Shown here: one piece after another, positions 52,855 to 62,162 of the stretch
Layout: every line of letters starts with the position of its first letter
Position numbering within the stretch: position 1 is the stretch's first letter
Origin: Thermoplasmata archaeon
GTDB lineage: Archaea; Thermoplasmatota; Thermoplasmata; UBA10834
Direction of reading: 5' to 3'
DNA: 64,000 nucleotides
Assembly: GCA_029864565.1 (NCBI GenBank)
Contig: JAOTTD010000003.1
Span: forward strand, 1 to 64,000
Program-made: the position numbers and the translations under genes
The notes under the pieces: generated by a model
Database searches by the model: none
Told to the model about the DNA's origin: nothing
What the model saw: only the letters and a program-made list of their open reading frames with translations

Positions 52855-53871
52855 ATGGGTTCGACTACATCGGGTCTGACTTGTGCGGGAAGATTGGCCG
52901 CATGCCTTGCGTCCACATTCGTTCTGCTGTCCCTGGCGTTTGTTGGCATGGCCAGTGGTGAGGACGATAAGCTCATGGTTGTTTGCACGAATTCAGCTCT
53001 CGCGGATTTCGCCGCGAACGTTTTCGGCGAAGAGTTGGGCGATGCCGTGGAGGTAGAGTACATTATGCCGGCGGCCGTCTGCCCGTCTCATTTCGACACG
53101 AGCCCGAGCGACGTCGTGACTATTGCGTCGGCTGATGTCGTGATCTCACTTGGCTGGGAGCCTTGGGTGTCTGACCTCCTCGAATCGTCAGGGAACGATG
53201 ACGCCTACGAGATAGCCTGTTTGGGCCTTGGCGAGTGGAACATCCCTTCAGGAGCGGAGCTGCATATCAGCAAGATCGCAGAGGGGCTGTCGGAATTCAA
53301 ACCTGATTGGAGTTCAACATTTACCGCCAACGCGCTGAGCTATTCCGCAGAGATAGCTGATGCATTCGAGGCAGCGAGACAGATGGTCGCTTCCGAGGGA
53401 CTGAATGGGACCAAGGTAGTCACTATCGAATGGTACACCCTGTTCCTTGAGGAACTGGGATTCGAAGTAGCTAAGTCATATGGTGCGCCTGAGGGCCTCT
53501 CGACGGCAGACATCTTGGAGATATCCGCCGCATGTGATGATCCTGAGGTCGCCATGGTGGTGGACAACCTCCAATCGACCGTTGATTTTGGCATGCAACT
53601 CGCAGCCGACTATGGAAAGATCCATGTCGTTCTCAGCAATTTCCCGGGGGCAATACCTGGCAAGTATGCCTACCTTGACAACTTCGAATACAACGTGGAT
53701 GAGCTTGTGAATGGTGCAGTTGCTTTCGAGACGATGCAATCGGAGTTGTCAGACCTCGAGTCGGAGATATCGTCCCTAGAGTTCCAGAGAGTCGCGCTCG
53801 CATCGGCGGTTGCGGCCCTCGCGATCCTTCTCGTCCTGTCTATATTAATTGCCAGGAGGAAGAAGCGATGA
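52855..53871 (+). CDS. TroA/ZnuA-like metal ABC transporter substrate-binding protein with C-terminal TM anchor
   Basis: N-terminal signal; VEYIMPAAVCPSHFDTSPSDVVTIASADVVISLGWEPWV; C-terminal TM + RRKKR; operon with ABC ATPase and permease. Confidence 0.82.
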   Translation: MGSTTSGLTCAGRLAACLASTFVLLSLAFVGMASGEDDKLMVVCTNSALADFAANVFGEELGDAVEVEYIMPAAVCPSHFDTSPSDVVTIASADVVISLGWEPWVSDLLESSGNDDAYEIACLGLGEWNIPSGAELHISKIAEGLSEFKPDWSSTFTANALSYSAEIADAFEAARQMVASEGLNGTKVVTIEWYTLFLEELGFEVAKSYGAPEGLSTADILEISAACDDPEVAMVVDNLQSTVDFGMQLAADYGKIHVVLSNFPGAIPGKYAYLDNFEYNVDELVNGAVAFETMQSELSDLESEISSLEFQRVALASAVAALAILLVLSILIARRKKR

Positions 53872-54281
53872 ATTCGGAGGAGACTCTCAAACGAATCTCA
53901 GAGTTCCATGGACATCTTGGTCCCTTCGTTGTCGTCGGCTACCGCATGGGGGTGATGGCCAACCGGCTCCTGGGAGCAGATCCATTCGGGAAGACTGCGC
54001 TGGCACTAACCGGCGGCAAACCGCCGAAATCATGCCTCATAGACGGCATACAACTCTCATCGGGTTGCACGCTCGGGAAAGGCTTGATCGGCGTCGTCGA
54101 CCAAGGCGAGGTTGCGGCTGTGTTCATGTCGAAGGGCCGGAAAGCAACATATTGGATATCTCTCAAGAATGCCATCGCTGAGCAGATCGCGGCCGCTTCA
54201 CACAAAGAATTGGAGCCCCTCGCTGTTGGGCTCTACTCCCTAGCCGAGGACGAACTCTTCGATGTATACCACGAGGAATGA
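53868..54281 (+). CDS. FmdE-domain protein (formylmethanofuran dehydrogenase subunit E-like)
   Basis: ISEFHGHLGPFVVVGYRMGVMA...LIDGIQLSSGCTLGKG. Confidence 0.88.
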   Translation: MNSEETLKRISEFHGHLGPFVVVGYRMGVMANRLLGADPFGKTALALTGGKPPKSCLIDGIQLSSGCTLGKGLIGVVDQGEVAAVFMSKGRKATYWISLKNAIAEQIAAASHKELEPLAVGLYSLAEDELFDVYHEE

Positions 54282-54285
54282 CCTC

Positions 54286-55047
54286 ATGAGCGGGTCGAAG
54301 GGACCGAAGGCGGTTGTGCTGCTCGACAAGGTCAGCACAGTCTACGAGGGCGAGAGGTTCCCAGCGATAAGAGATGTCAGCCTTTGCATCAACGCTGGCG
54401 ACTTCGTCTGCGTTATAGGCCCGAACGGCTCAGGGAAGACCACCCTTCTCGAGACAGTCAATGGGATATTGCGCAATACATCCGGCAACGTGCGTGTGTT
54501 CGGCCTCGACGTCACGGAGTCTGGCCACTCAGTCCGAACCAGGACAGGCTACGTGATACAGAACTTCGAGATAGACCCGCTTTCGCCGTTCCTGTGCAAG
54601 AACGTGGTCATGTCAGGTAGGGTTGGTAAGATTGGACTTCTGCGTTTTCCGTCTGAGCGGGACTGGGCAATCGTGGACGAATCGATGAGGCTTGTCGGTA
54701 TGGACTCCTCTGCGGATAGGCCGATTGGCAAACTCTCCGGTGGTGAGTTTCAGAAGATATTGTTGGCGCGCGCGATCGCCCAAGAACCGGAGATGTTTCT
54801 CTTGGACGAGCCGTTCGCCAACTTAGACCTGAAATCCCGTGCGGACGTCGACCGATTGATATCTGACCTGAACCGCAAGGGTGCAACCACAGTCATGGTA
54901 AGCCACGACATAGACTCGATACCTTTCAGTTGCTCACACATAATCGTCATGAACCGTGGGAGAGTCGCTGCGTTCGGCCCGAGGGACGAGTTGCTACAGA
55001 ACGGCGTGATATCATCTCTTATGAAGGTGCGGGGGTCGGCCGTGTGA
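54286..55047 (+). CDS. Metal ABC transporter ATP-binding protein (ZnuC-like)
   Basis: GPNGSGKTTLLETVNG, LSGGEFQKILLARAIAQEPEMFLLDEPFANLD. Confidence 0.93.
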   Translation: MSGSKGPKAVVLLDKVSTVYEGERFPAIRDVSLCINAGDFVCVIGPNGSGKTTLLETVNGILRNTSGNVRVFGLDVTESGHSVRTRTGYVIQNFEIDPLSPFLCKNVVMSGRVGKIGLLRFPSERDWAIVDESMRLVGMDSSADRPIGKLSGGEFQKILLARAIAQEPEMFLLDEPFANLDLKSRADVDRLISDLNRKGATTVMVSHDIDSIPFSCSHIIVMNRGRVAAFGPRDELLQNGVISSLMKVRGSAV

Positions 55048-55877
55048 TATCGCTGCCGTTTGCGCTCCTGGTCACAGCGACGCTCGGCTCGATACTAGCC
55101 GGTCTCTCATGCTCGATCGCGGGAGTGTTCGTCGTTCGCTTGAACATAGCCTCCATCGGTTTCTGCATGTCGCACGCCGCGTTCGCCGGGGCAGCGTTCG
55201 GCCTCCTGATTGAGGTCGACCCGTTGCTGACCGCCATGCTGTTTGCATCGGTGACTGCTTTGTTGCTCGCTCCGGTGGCGAACCGGGCGAAGTTGAACAC
55301 GGACGTCGTCATAGGAATCATGTTCTCACTGATGATAGCACTCGCATTTGTCTTCCTGAACCTCTCGCCCGGCGAAGCCGCCTCAGGGGCAGCACTCCGT
55401 ATACTGTGGGGGAGCATATTCGCAGTATCGGAATATGATGTGCTCTATCTTGCGCTGCTCTGCGCGATGATGGTCAGTTTCGTGACTTTGTTCTACAAGG
55501 AGATATTCGCTTTGATGTTCAATCAGAAGCTCGCCAAAGCTGCTGGTGTGAACACCTACGTGTTCATGTTGATTGTAGTATTCCTAACAGGCCTTGCGGT
55601 GTCTTTCTCGCTGAAGCTTATCGGCGGTTTGCTGGTCTACGCACTTATCATCAATCCGACATCGACCGCGTACCAGTTCTTTTGGGATTTCAGGAAGATC
55701 ATGGTCTTCTCGCCCGTAATCGGCGTGGCCAGCTGCATAGCCGGGTTCATATTCTCGCTCGAGACCGATTTCCCGATAGGGGCTTCGATCGTCATAGTCT
55801 CCGCCATCCTGCTCGCAATTTCCATAGCCATTTCACCGAAGAGGCGCACCGCGAAGATCGCAGCACAGGCTGCGTAA
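55044..55877 (+). CDS. Metal ABC transporter permease (ABC-3/ZnuB-like), GTG start
   Basis: LSCSIAGVFVVRLNIASIGFCMSHAAFAGAAFGLL, FSLKLIGGLLVYALIINPTSTAY. Confidence 0.92.
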   Translation: MISLPFALLVTATLGSILAGLSCSIAGVFVVRLNIASIGFCMSHAAFAGAAFGLLIEVDPLLTAMLFASVTALLLAPVANRAKLNTDVVIGIMFSLMIALAFVFLNLSPGEAASGAALRILWGSIFAVSEYDVLYLALLCAMMVSFVTLFYKEIFALMFNQKLAKAAGVNTYVFMLIVVFLTGLAVSFSLKLIGGLLVYALIINPTSTAYQFFWDFRKIMVFSPVIGVASCIAGFIFSLETDFPIGASIVIVSAILLAISIAISPKRRTAKIAAQAA

Positions 55878-55915
55878 TCCATTCATTGCCTCGCGGGGGC
55901 GGATAGTTTGTGCGA

Positions 55916-57169
55916 TCAAGTCGCAGGACTGCCCTCCTCGCCTTCAGGAATCGACGTCGTCTTCATGACTGGAGAAAGCGCCACCCAGACTACGGAGAAC
56001 AAGGTCCCGATCCCGGAGATCAGTATGGTAGTCCTCATTCCAAAAGTCTCTCCCAGGTATCCACCGATCAATCCTCCTATGGGAAAAACTCCCCACACCA
56101 AGAACCGCATCGTCGCGTTCATCTTTCCCTGTAGATGAATCGGCGTTATTGCCTGCCTCAGGCTGACTTGGTTGACGTTGTACACGACCATGAGAAGCCC
56201 ATTTACGAACCACAGTGGCATCAGGATCGGAATTGCGTTGCTGGGGTACGCTAGCACCATCAGGATGATGGGTATACCAGACAGGACTGCAGAGATGACG
56301 ATAGTCTTACCCAGGCCAATGGCCGACACTATCCGAGCCGATATGATCGCCCCGACAACCGCGCCACCCGCGCCCACAGCGAATATGATACCTATCCAGG
56401 TGGGGCTTAGTAGCAGCGAATCGACCATGAACAGCATCATCAATGCGAAGAACATGCTCCCAAAGAGATTGGCGGTGGAGGTGCAGCCAGCAATCCCTCT
56501 CAGCGTTGGGTTCCGGAACACGAAATTGAGTCCTTCCCTGATCTCGGGCAAGACTGGTTTGTGGACCTTCTTCTTGTCAATCGCCTGCCGCATCTTCACT
56601 CTGAGAAGGAAGAATGCCGAGGCGAGGAATGATATCGAGTTTGCCACCAGAGCGAGCGGCGCGCTGATAGCGTCAGCGACGATGCCAGCAATGCTCGGGC
56701 CTGCGACCTGCGATGATGACCTGCTGGTCTCCAGCTTGCTGTTTGCGTCGAGTAGCTGGTGCCGCTTCACGAGAACAGGTAGGTACGCCTGATACGCAAT
56801 GTCGAAGAATGCGGTGAACACACCTGTGACGAAGGCCACCCCAAACATGACTGGCCATGTGAGCAAGTCGAAGTACCATGTCACTGGTATCACTGCCAGG
56901 GTGAATGCCCGTCCAAAATCGCAGACGATCATCATCATCCTGCGTTCCTTCCTGTCCGCCAGCACGCCCGCTAAGAGGCCAAACAAGAGAAAAGGCGACA
57001 TCTCCACCGCGAATAGAAGGCCCATATCCGATTCAGAGGCGTCGAGTACGAGCACTGCTACAAGCGGCATCGCGATTAGATAGAACTGGCCTCCAAAGAC
57101 TGAGATGGTCTCCGCTGCCCAGACATTCAGGAAATCGCGGTGTTTCCAGAGCTCGCTTCTTCCTGTCAT
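55916..57169 (-). CDS. MFS transporter
   Basis: WAAETISVFGGQFYLIAMPLVAV, about 12 hydrophobic segments, GLLAGVLADRKERR. Confidence 0.9.
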   Translation of the reverse strand: MTGRSELWKHRDFLNVWAAETISVFGGQFYLIAMPLVAVLVLDASESDMGLLFAVEMSPFLLFGLLAGVLADRKERRMMMIVCDFGRAFTLAVIPVTWYFDLLTWPVMFGVAFVTGVFTAFFDIAYQAYLPVLVKRHQLLDANSKLETSRSSSQVAGPSIAGIVADAISAPLALVANSISFLASAFFLLRVKMRQAIDKKKVHKPVLPEIREGLNFVFRNPTLRGIAGCTSTANLFGSMFFALMMLFMVDSLLLSPTWIGIIFAVGAGGAVVGAIISARIVSAIGLGKTIVISAVLSGIPIILMVLAYPSNAIPILMPLWFVNGLLMVVYNVNQVSLRQAITPIHLQGKMNATMRFLVWGVFPIGGLIGGYLGETFGMRTTILISGIGTLFSVVWVALSPVMKTTSIPEGEEGSPAT

Positions 57170-57214
57170 CTATGCCCCCTCGGCGCGGATGCAACTCAGT
57201 CTGTCCAGGCTGAA

Positions 57215-57805
57215 TCAGCCCTGGCTCTTGCCTTTTCGAAGAAGACGTTCTCTCAGGGCTCTCTGGGCATCTAGACATTCCTCGAATTCCTCGTCATTCA
57301 TTTTCATCATCATAGCGAATTCAATCAGATCGTCGTGATAGAGCGGGTCGATGTCGTCCATATCGTACACCTTGGCCACAATCTCGGAGATTTCTCGCTT
57401 TTGGTGTAACGCTTCTCGCATTTTGAGCACGTCGGAGGCGGTCGCCGGGCTGACGTCGACTTCGAACCCAAGGCTACGGAGCGCCAACAGAGACTTCTCA
57501 GCCTCATTCTTGCTCCAGCGTTCCTTGGCACAACCACCGTTGACGAAATGGAACTGACCTGCCGTGGCTCTGTAGTACGATTCCACGAGATGGTCGACTC
57601 GTTCTTCCCTAGCCACATCAATCATCTCCGCCTCGCGGAGTCTCTTGATATGGTGATATATTGTCTGCGGTGTCAATCCGAGTTCCCCCGCAATCTGGCT
57701 GACTGTCATCTCCTTGGCTCTCAGGAGATAGATCATCTTCAGTCTCGTCTCATCCGCGAGCAGTTGGAATGCATCCGAACTCCTAATCACCTTGCAGTCT
57801 TTCAT
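57215..57805 (-). CDS. ArsR-type winged HTH regulator, paralogue of 7288-7905
   Basis: FQLLADETRLKMIYLLRAKEMTVSQIAGELGLTPQTIYHHIKRLREAEMIDVAREERVDHLVESYYRATAGQFHF. Confidence 0.85.
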   Translation of the reverse strand: MKDCKVIRSSDAFQLLADETRLKMIYLLRAKEMTVSQIAGELGLTPQTIYHHIKRLREAEMIDVAREERVDHLVESYYRATAGQFHFVNGGCAKERWSKNEAEKSLLALRSLGFEVDVSPATASDVLKMREALHQKREISEIVAKVYDMDDIDPLYHDDLIEFAMMMKMNDEEFEECLDAQRALRERLLRKGKSQG

Positions 57806-58070
57806 TCTACGACCTCTTACTGGCATCCGCAAACCAAGATGAGCGTCTCACTATTAAGATGTTCGTCTGTTTGATTCCAACCTTCATTATATAGACTTGG
57901 CTTGGGGCCCGGCTGGTTGTGTAGAATGACCAACGCTGGGGAGCGGAAGCGGCACGGATGATCAGTGAAGGGTGGAGTTCGAGGGGTAATGGTGGAGGAT
58001 AATTCCTCGACGCGGCCATCTGAGTGGGCCGTCACTGGCTATAGTCCTTATGAATGACTGCTCCGTCAGT

Positions 58071-58460
58071 TCATTTAGGGTGAAATCCATGCATCTTCAT
58101 CTCGAGGGCGATGGTGTCCAGCAACATGCGAAGTCGCCGTCCATTGCTTTCGATCTCCTCTCGGCTAACCGAGGACGCCTCGGGGCATAGGTCGTCGACC
58201 ACCACTTCGCCATCAACGCGCATACTCACCGGGTAGATGACGCAGCCTAAAGGTCTACGCGAGTACTCCTTGCATCGTCTTCCCTCAGGGTCGTAGAAGA
58301 AGCAATATTCTCCCTTGTTGCGTAGCCTCGGTATGCCATCGGCGCCTCGATGCACGAAATCCTCTCGTTCATAACCTCTTCGCTCAAACCGCGCTATGTC
58401 TGCCTTGCACAGCTGCATTTCCGTATCGTGACAGCACTTTTCGCAATGAGAACAGCGCAT
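58071..58460 (-). CDS. YkgJ-family cysteine cluster protein
   Basis: MRCSHCEKCCHDTEM...CFFYDPEGRRCKEYSRRPLGCVIYPV. Confidence 0.88.
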   Translation of the reverse strand: MRCSHCEKCCHDTEMQLCKADIARFERRGYEREDFVHRGADGIPRLRNKGEYCFFYDPEGRRCKEYSRRPLGCVIYPVSMRVDGEVVVDDLCPEASSVSREEIESNGRRLRMLLDTIALEMKMHGFHPK

Positions 58461-58733
58461 CTAACCTACGAGGTTGGCAGAATAGTTAAAACTTGGGGCC
58501 GACCGGCCTCATGTATGGCCACTCCCAACAATGGAGATATCCATCGAGAGCTCGTCGTCAGCAAAACTACCGTAGTGACCATTACTCTAAGATAGGGCCC
58601 GCGGATGCCTTCAGATAGTCTCTGCGCGTGATAGCGGCAAGTCCTCCGATTATGGCTCAATTGAGAAAGGCTTCGAGTGACCCACAGATGCGGGAAAGGG
58701 TTTGCGTCTGCAAGGGAATAGTCTTGACTATGA

Positions 58734-59117
58734 CTAGAGCTTCAGGATGCTCGCTGCCTTGTTCTCGTCGCTGACGGCTAGTGCAATGTGCACATGTGTC
58801 GCATTCTTGTCGAGCATGTAGGCGGCGTCAATGTTGACGCCCTCTCTGGCGAGCGCTGCCGAGATTCGGGCGAGCTCCCCAGGTTTGTCCTCGAGCTTGG
58901 CTACGAGCAGGTTCCTCTCGGAGAACTGCATGCCCGATTGGCTGAGACTTTGCTTGCTTTTCTCAGAATCGGATGTGACGATCCTCACGACTTCGGCGCT
59001 AGGTTCTGTAGCGATCGAGCGTATGTTTACGCCATCCTTCAGCAGGACGTCCGCAACCCGCGCTAGCTCCCCTGGCTTGTTCGCCAACTTCACACTGAAC
59101 TCTTTTTCCATATTCAT
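58734..59117 (-). CDS. Tandem ACT-domain protein
   Basis: Two ACT copies: FSVKLANKPGELARVADVLLKDGVNIRSIA and LLVAKLEDKPGELARISAALAREGVNIDAAY. Confidence 0.9.
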   Translation of the reverse strand: MNMEKEFSVKLANKPGELARVADVLLKDGVNIRSIATEPSAEVVRIVTSDSEKSKQSLSQSGMQFSERNLLVAKLEDKPGELARISAALAREGVNIDAAYMLDKNATHVHIALAVSDENKAASILKL

Positions 59118-59477
59118 TTCCTCCTTTCACAAGAACAAGTGCGCAAGAGATCTCCGCCAATTGGGAGACGGAGAAGAATCACGGCTTGACCAAGTGCTGT
59201 TCAAAACTACGTGCGTCGCCGTACAATCATGTACTGCTGCTACACGATAAGGAGGTAACTGCCGAGGTAGGTTTAAGGCAGGCCCATGGGGAGAGAAGCA
59301 TTGGAGAGCAACCCGCTGCTGTGGCCATGGAGCACGAATCTACCGAGATGACCCTGCAGTGCATCGGGGTCAATCTAGGCGACCAATGCAAGGCCTTCGA
59401 GGCGGTCCGAAATACGCGTATCCAGATGCAAGAAACGGCAGAAAATGTATCTTTCTTGACCGTGCCAGAGCTTTAGG

Positions 59478-59550
59478 TGGGCCCAACCGGGTTTGAACCG
59501 GTGATCTACGCCTTGTAAGGGCGTCGTCATAACCACTAGACCATGGGCCC
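59478..59550 (-). tRNA. tRNA-Val(TAC)
   Basis: GGGCCCATGGTCTAGTGGTTATGACGACGCCCTTACAAGGCGTAGATCACCGGTTCAAACCCGGTTGGGCCCA folds as cloverleaf; anticodon loop CTTACAA. Confidence 0.92.
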
Positions 59551-59589
59551 TTTCGCGGTGCTATGCCATCATCTGTCTTAAACCATTCT

Positions 59590-60180
59590 TCATCCAAGGA
59601 TCTTCTCGCCCTCTCTGTAGCCGTCGGCGAAGGCTCTGCGGTTCTCCTCGATCTTCCGGGGGATGACTCTCTCTATGGCCCCCTCGAAAGCCGACTTGTC
59701 GATTCCCGTCGCCCCGGTTCCTGCAAGCGCTCCCACCATCACCACGTTTGACGAGATCGGCACTCCTGCATCCTCTGCTATTCTTCGGGAGTCAATCAAC
59801 AGTATTCTATCGGAAATGGGTTCGAGTTGAGCGCGAACCTCGTCGACCGAAGGGTACTTCATCTTCTGAGTTGAGACGCTGAGAGGTATCCAAGTCTCAG
59901 TCGATGCGACCACGATTGTGCTCTTCGATGCCTTGCACGTCGCCCTGAGCGTCTCGAGTAGTTCAAACGACAGGATAACATCGGCCATCCCGTCGGATAT
60001 GAGTGGGCCTGACACATTCCCTATCCTTGCCGTGCAAACGACCGAACCACCTCGCTGTGCCATGCCATGAGTCTCACTCAGTACCACCTCCTTCCAGGCG
60101 AGGATTGCCGCCTCGCCGATGATTCTTGATGCTGTTATGATGCCCTGTCCTCCGACTCCAACGAGGTAGATGTCGACCAT
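59590..60180 (-). CDS. iorB: Indolepyruvate ferredoxin oxidoreductase beta subunit
   Basis: DIYLVGVGGQGIITASRIIGEAAI, SETHGMAQRGGSV. Confidence 0.92.
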   Translation of the reverse strand: MVDIYLVGVGGQGIITASRIIGEAAILAWKEVVLSETHGMAQRGGSVVCTARIGNVSGPLISDGMADVILSFELLETLRATCKASKSTIVVASTETWIPLSVSTQKMKYPSVDEVRAQLEPISDRILLIDSRRIAEDAGVPISSNVVMVGALAGTGATGIDKSAFEGAIERVIPRKIEENRRAFADGYREGEKILG

Positions 60181-62021
60181 CAATCGGCCTCCTTTATGGC
60201 GCCGTATGGGCAGACATTTGCGCACACGCCACAGCCAGCGCACAGCGAACCGTCGATGGTCTGAACCTTATCCATGCTCGAGATGGCCGGGCACTGGAAC
60301 TTCGTTACGCAAGTCCTGCATTTCTTGCACGCCTCTTGATCGATGTGGTGTTTTCGTATGATGGCGCCTCGGTCATCACGGTCGGCTATCAGGGCGCACT
60401 CCCTCCTGGCAATGATTACGCTGACACTGTCATGCGTGATGGCTTCCTTCACGGCTTCGGTCGTGGAATCGATGTCGTATGGATCGACAATTCTCAGCCA
60501 CTTGACCCCACATCCAGTGACCACTTCTTCGAGTGCGATTGGCAACGCGGCGGGGTTACGCGGGTCAGGGCGACTCCCAGGGTGGGGCTGGTGGCCCGTC
60601 ATGGCTGTTGTCCTATTGTCGAGGATTACTAGCAGAAATTTGTGGCCCTGGTGAACGGCGTTGATCAGACTGGGTACACCAGCGTGGAAGAATGTGGAAT
60701 CTCCGATGAACGCGATGACCGGCAGTTCATTCGTCCTCGCCAACCCTCCGGCTGTCCCCACGCTTGAGCCCATGCATACCAGCAGGTCAGCCGTGCTGTA
60801 GGGTGGCGCCACGCCCAGGGTGTAACATCCGATGTCCGAAGCGAAGAGCGCCTTCTTACCGACCGCCTTGTTGACGGCGAAATATGTTGCGCTATGTGGA
60901 CATCCTGCACACAGGACGGGCGGCCGCACAGGTAAGTCAGATGGCACATCGCAGTCCGGCCGACTAGACGGCATTTGCCCGCCTTCCTTCGATAATCCCG
61001 CAGCAACGATCGCTTCGGTGAATTCGTGCGCCCTCGGGAAGCGTCCATCCGCCTTGCCACGAATCTTCGTCGTCAGGAACTCTTGTTGGGCTAGGGCACG
61101 TATCACGGTCTCCAATATCGGTTCGAGTTCTTCGACGATTGTTACCTCGTTGTGCTGTCTGAGGAACTCAAGAATCTTCTTTCTCGGCAGAGGATGCGAG
61201 AAGCCGAGCTTCAGTATGTCAGCTGAGATCCCAAGGCTTCGGACCGCGTCCCGCGTATACGTGGCCGCCACTGAAGAAGTGACGATGCCTCGGGCGCTCG
61301 TTCCCGCGCCTTCTATCGTGTTGAATTCGGATAGCTCTGATAGTTGCTCAGCCTGCTCGAGCTTCTGCAGCAAGGCAAGATGCATCTCTCGCGCCACAGC
61401 GGGTACCGGAACGAATCTCGGAGGATCTTTTACGAACTCGCCCTTCGAAGCACCTTTCCTGATCTCTCCTACCAGTACCGGTGCCCGGACGTGCGCTATC
61501 CTGGTGGTGGTGCGTAGCATGACGGGCATCTCTAGCCTCTCGGAGATCTCGAACGCGCGCTTGGTCATGTCGAGGCATTCCTGAGGGGTAGACGGTTCGA
61601 AGAGGGGGAAGCCACCGAAGAGGGCGTAGAACCTGTTGTCCTGCTCGTTCTGGCTCGAATGGCACGACGGGTCGTCCGCCGTCACGACGACGAAGCCCCC
61701 TCTTGTGCCTGTGTATGCGAATGTCATGAGTGCGTCCGCGGCCACGTTGACACCCACGTGCTTCATGCTCACGATGGCTCTGACACCCGAAGCGGCGGCC
61801 CCGATGGCTATCTCCGTCGCCACCTTCTCGTTCACAGAGTATTCGAAGTAGATGCCCGCTTCTTTGGCAACCCGGGCAAAAGTGTCTCCTATTTCGGACG
61901 CGGGGGTGCCAGGATACGTAGTCGCGACCGAGACCCCCGCCTCCAGCGCTCCTCTGGCTATGGCTTCGTTTCCGAGGAGGAGCACCTCGGTTCCTGCCTC
62001 AGCGGCGAGGATCTTGTCCAT
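60180..62021 (-). CDS. iorA: Indolepyruvate ferredoxin oxidoreductase alpha subunit
   Basis: LLGNEAIARGALEAGVSVATTYPGTPASEIGDTF, GCPHSATYFAVNKA, GDSTFFHAGVPSLINAVHQG, C-terminal 2x[4Fe-4S] ferredoxin motifs. Confidence 0.95.
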   Translation of the reverse strand: MDKILAAEAGTEVLLLGNEAIARGALEAGVSVATTYPGTPASEIGDTFARVAKEAGIYFEYSVNEKVATEIAIGAAASGVRAIVSMKHVGVNVAADALMTFAYTGTRGGFVVVTADDPSCHSSQNEQDNRFYALFGGFPLFEPSTPQECLDMTKRAFEISERLEMPVMLRTTTRIAHVRAPVLVGEIRKGASKGEFVKDPPRFVPVPAVAREMHLALLQKLEQAEQLSELSEFNTIEGAGTSARGIVTSSVAATYTRDAVRSLGISADILKLGFSHPLPRKKILEFLRQHNEVTIVEELEPILETVIRALAQQEFLTTKIRGKADGRFPRAHEFTEAIVAAGLSKEGGQMPSSRPDCDVPSDLPVRPPVLCAGCPHSATYFAVNKAVGKKALFASDIGCYTLGVAPPYSTADLLVCMGSSVGTAGGLARTNELPVIAFIGDSTFFHAGVPSLINAVHQGHKFLLVILDNRTTAMTGHQPHPGSRPDPRNPAALPIALEEVVTGCGVKWLRIVDPYDIDSTTEAVKEAITHDSVSVIIARRECALIADRDDRGAIIRKHHIDQEACKKCRTCVTKFQCPAISSMDKVQTIDGSLCAGCGVCANVCPYGAIKEAD

Positions 62022-62162
62022 GGCGGTTCATTATCGCCTATCAGTGGAAATATCTTTTCACCTTATCGAAGCACACGCTGCGGACACCGTGAGAACCCGA
62101 CTAAGGTTGACTGGGTCGAGCCGCACGCAGGGTTAAAATACTCATGCTCTATTGAGAGCCTG

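Noticed and set aside
59186-59476. 96-aa ORF before tRNA-Val
   Set aside because: Composition and lack of motifs do not support coding; could be a remnant but I cannot assign it.
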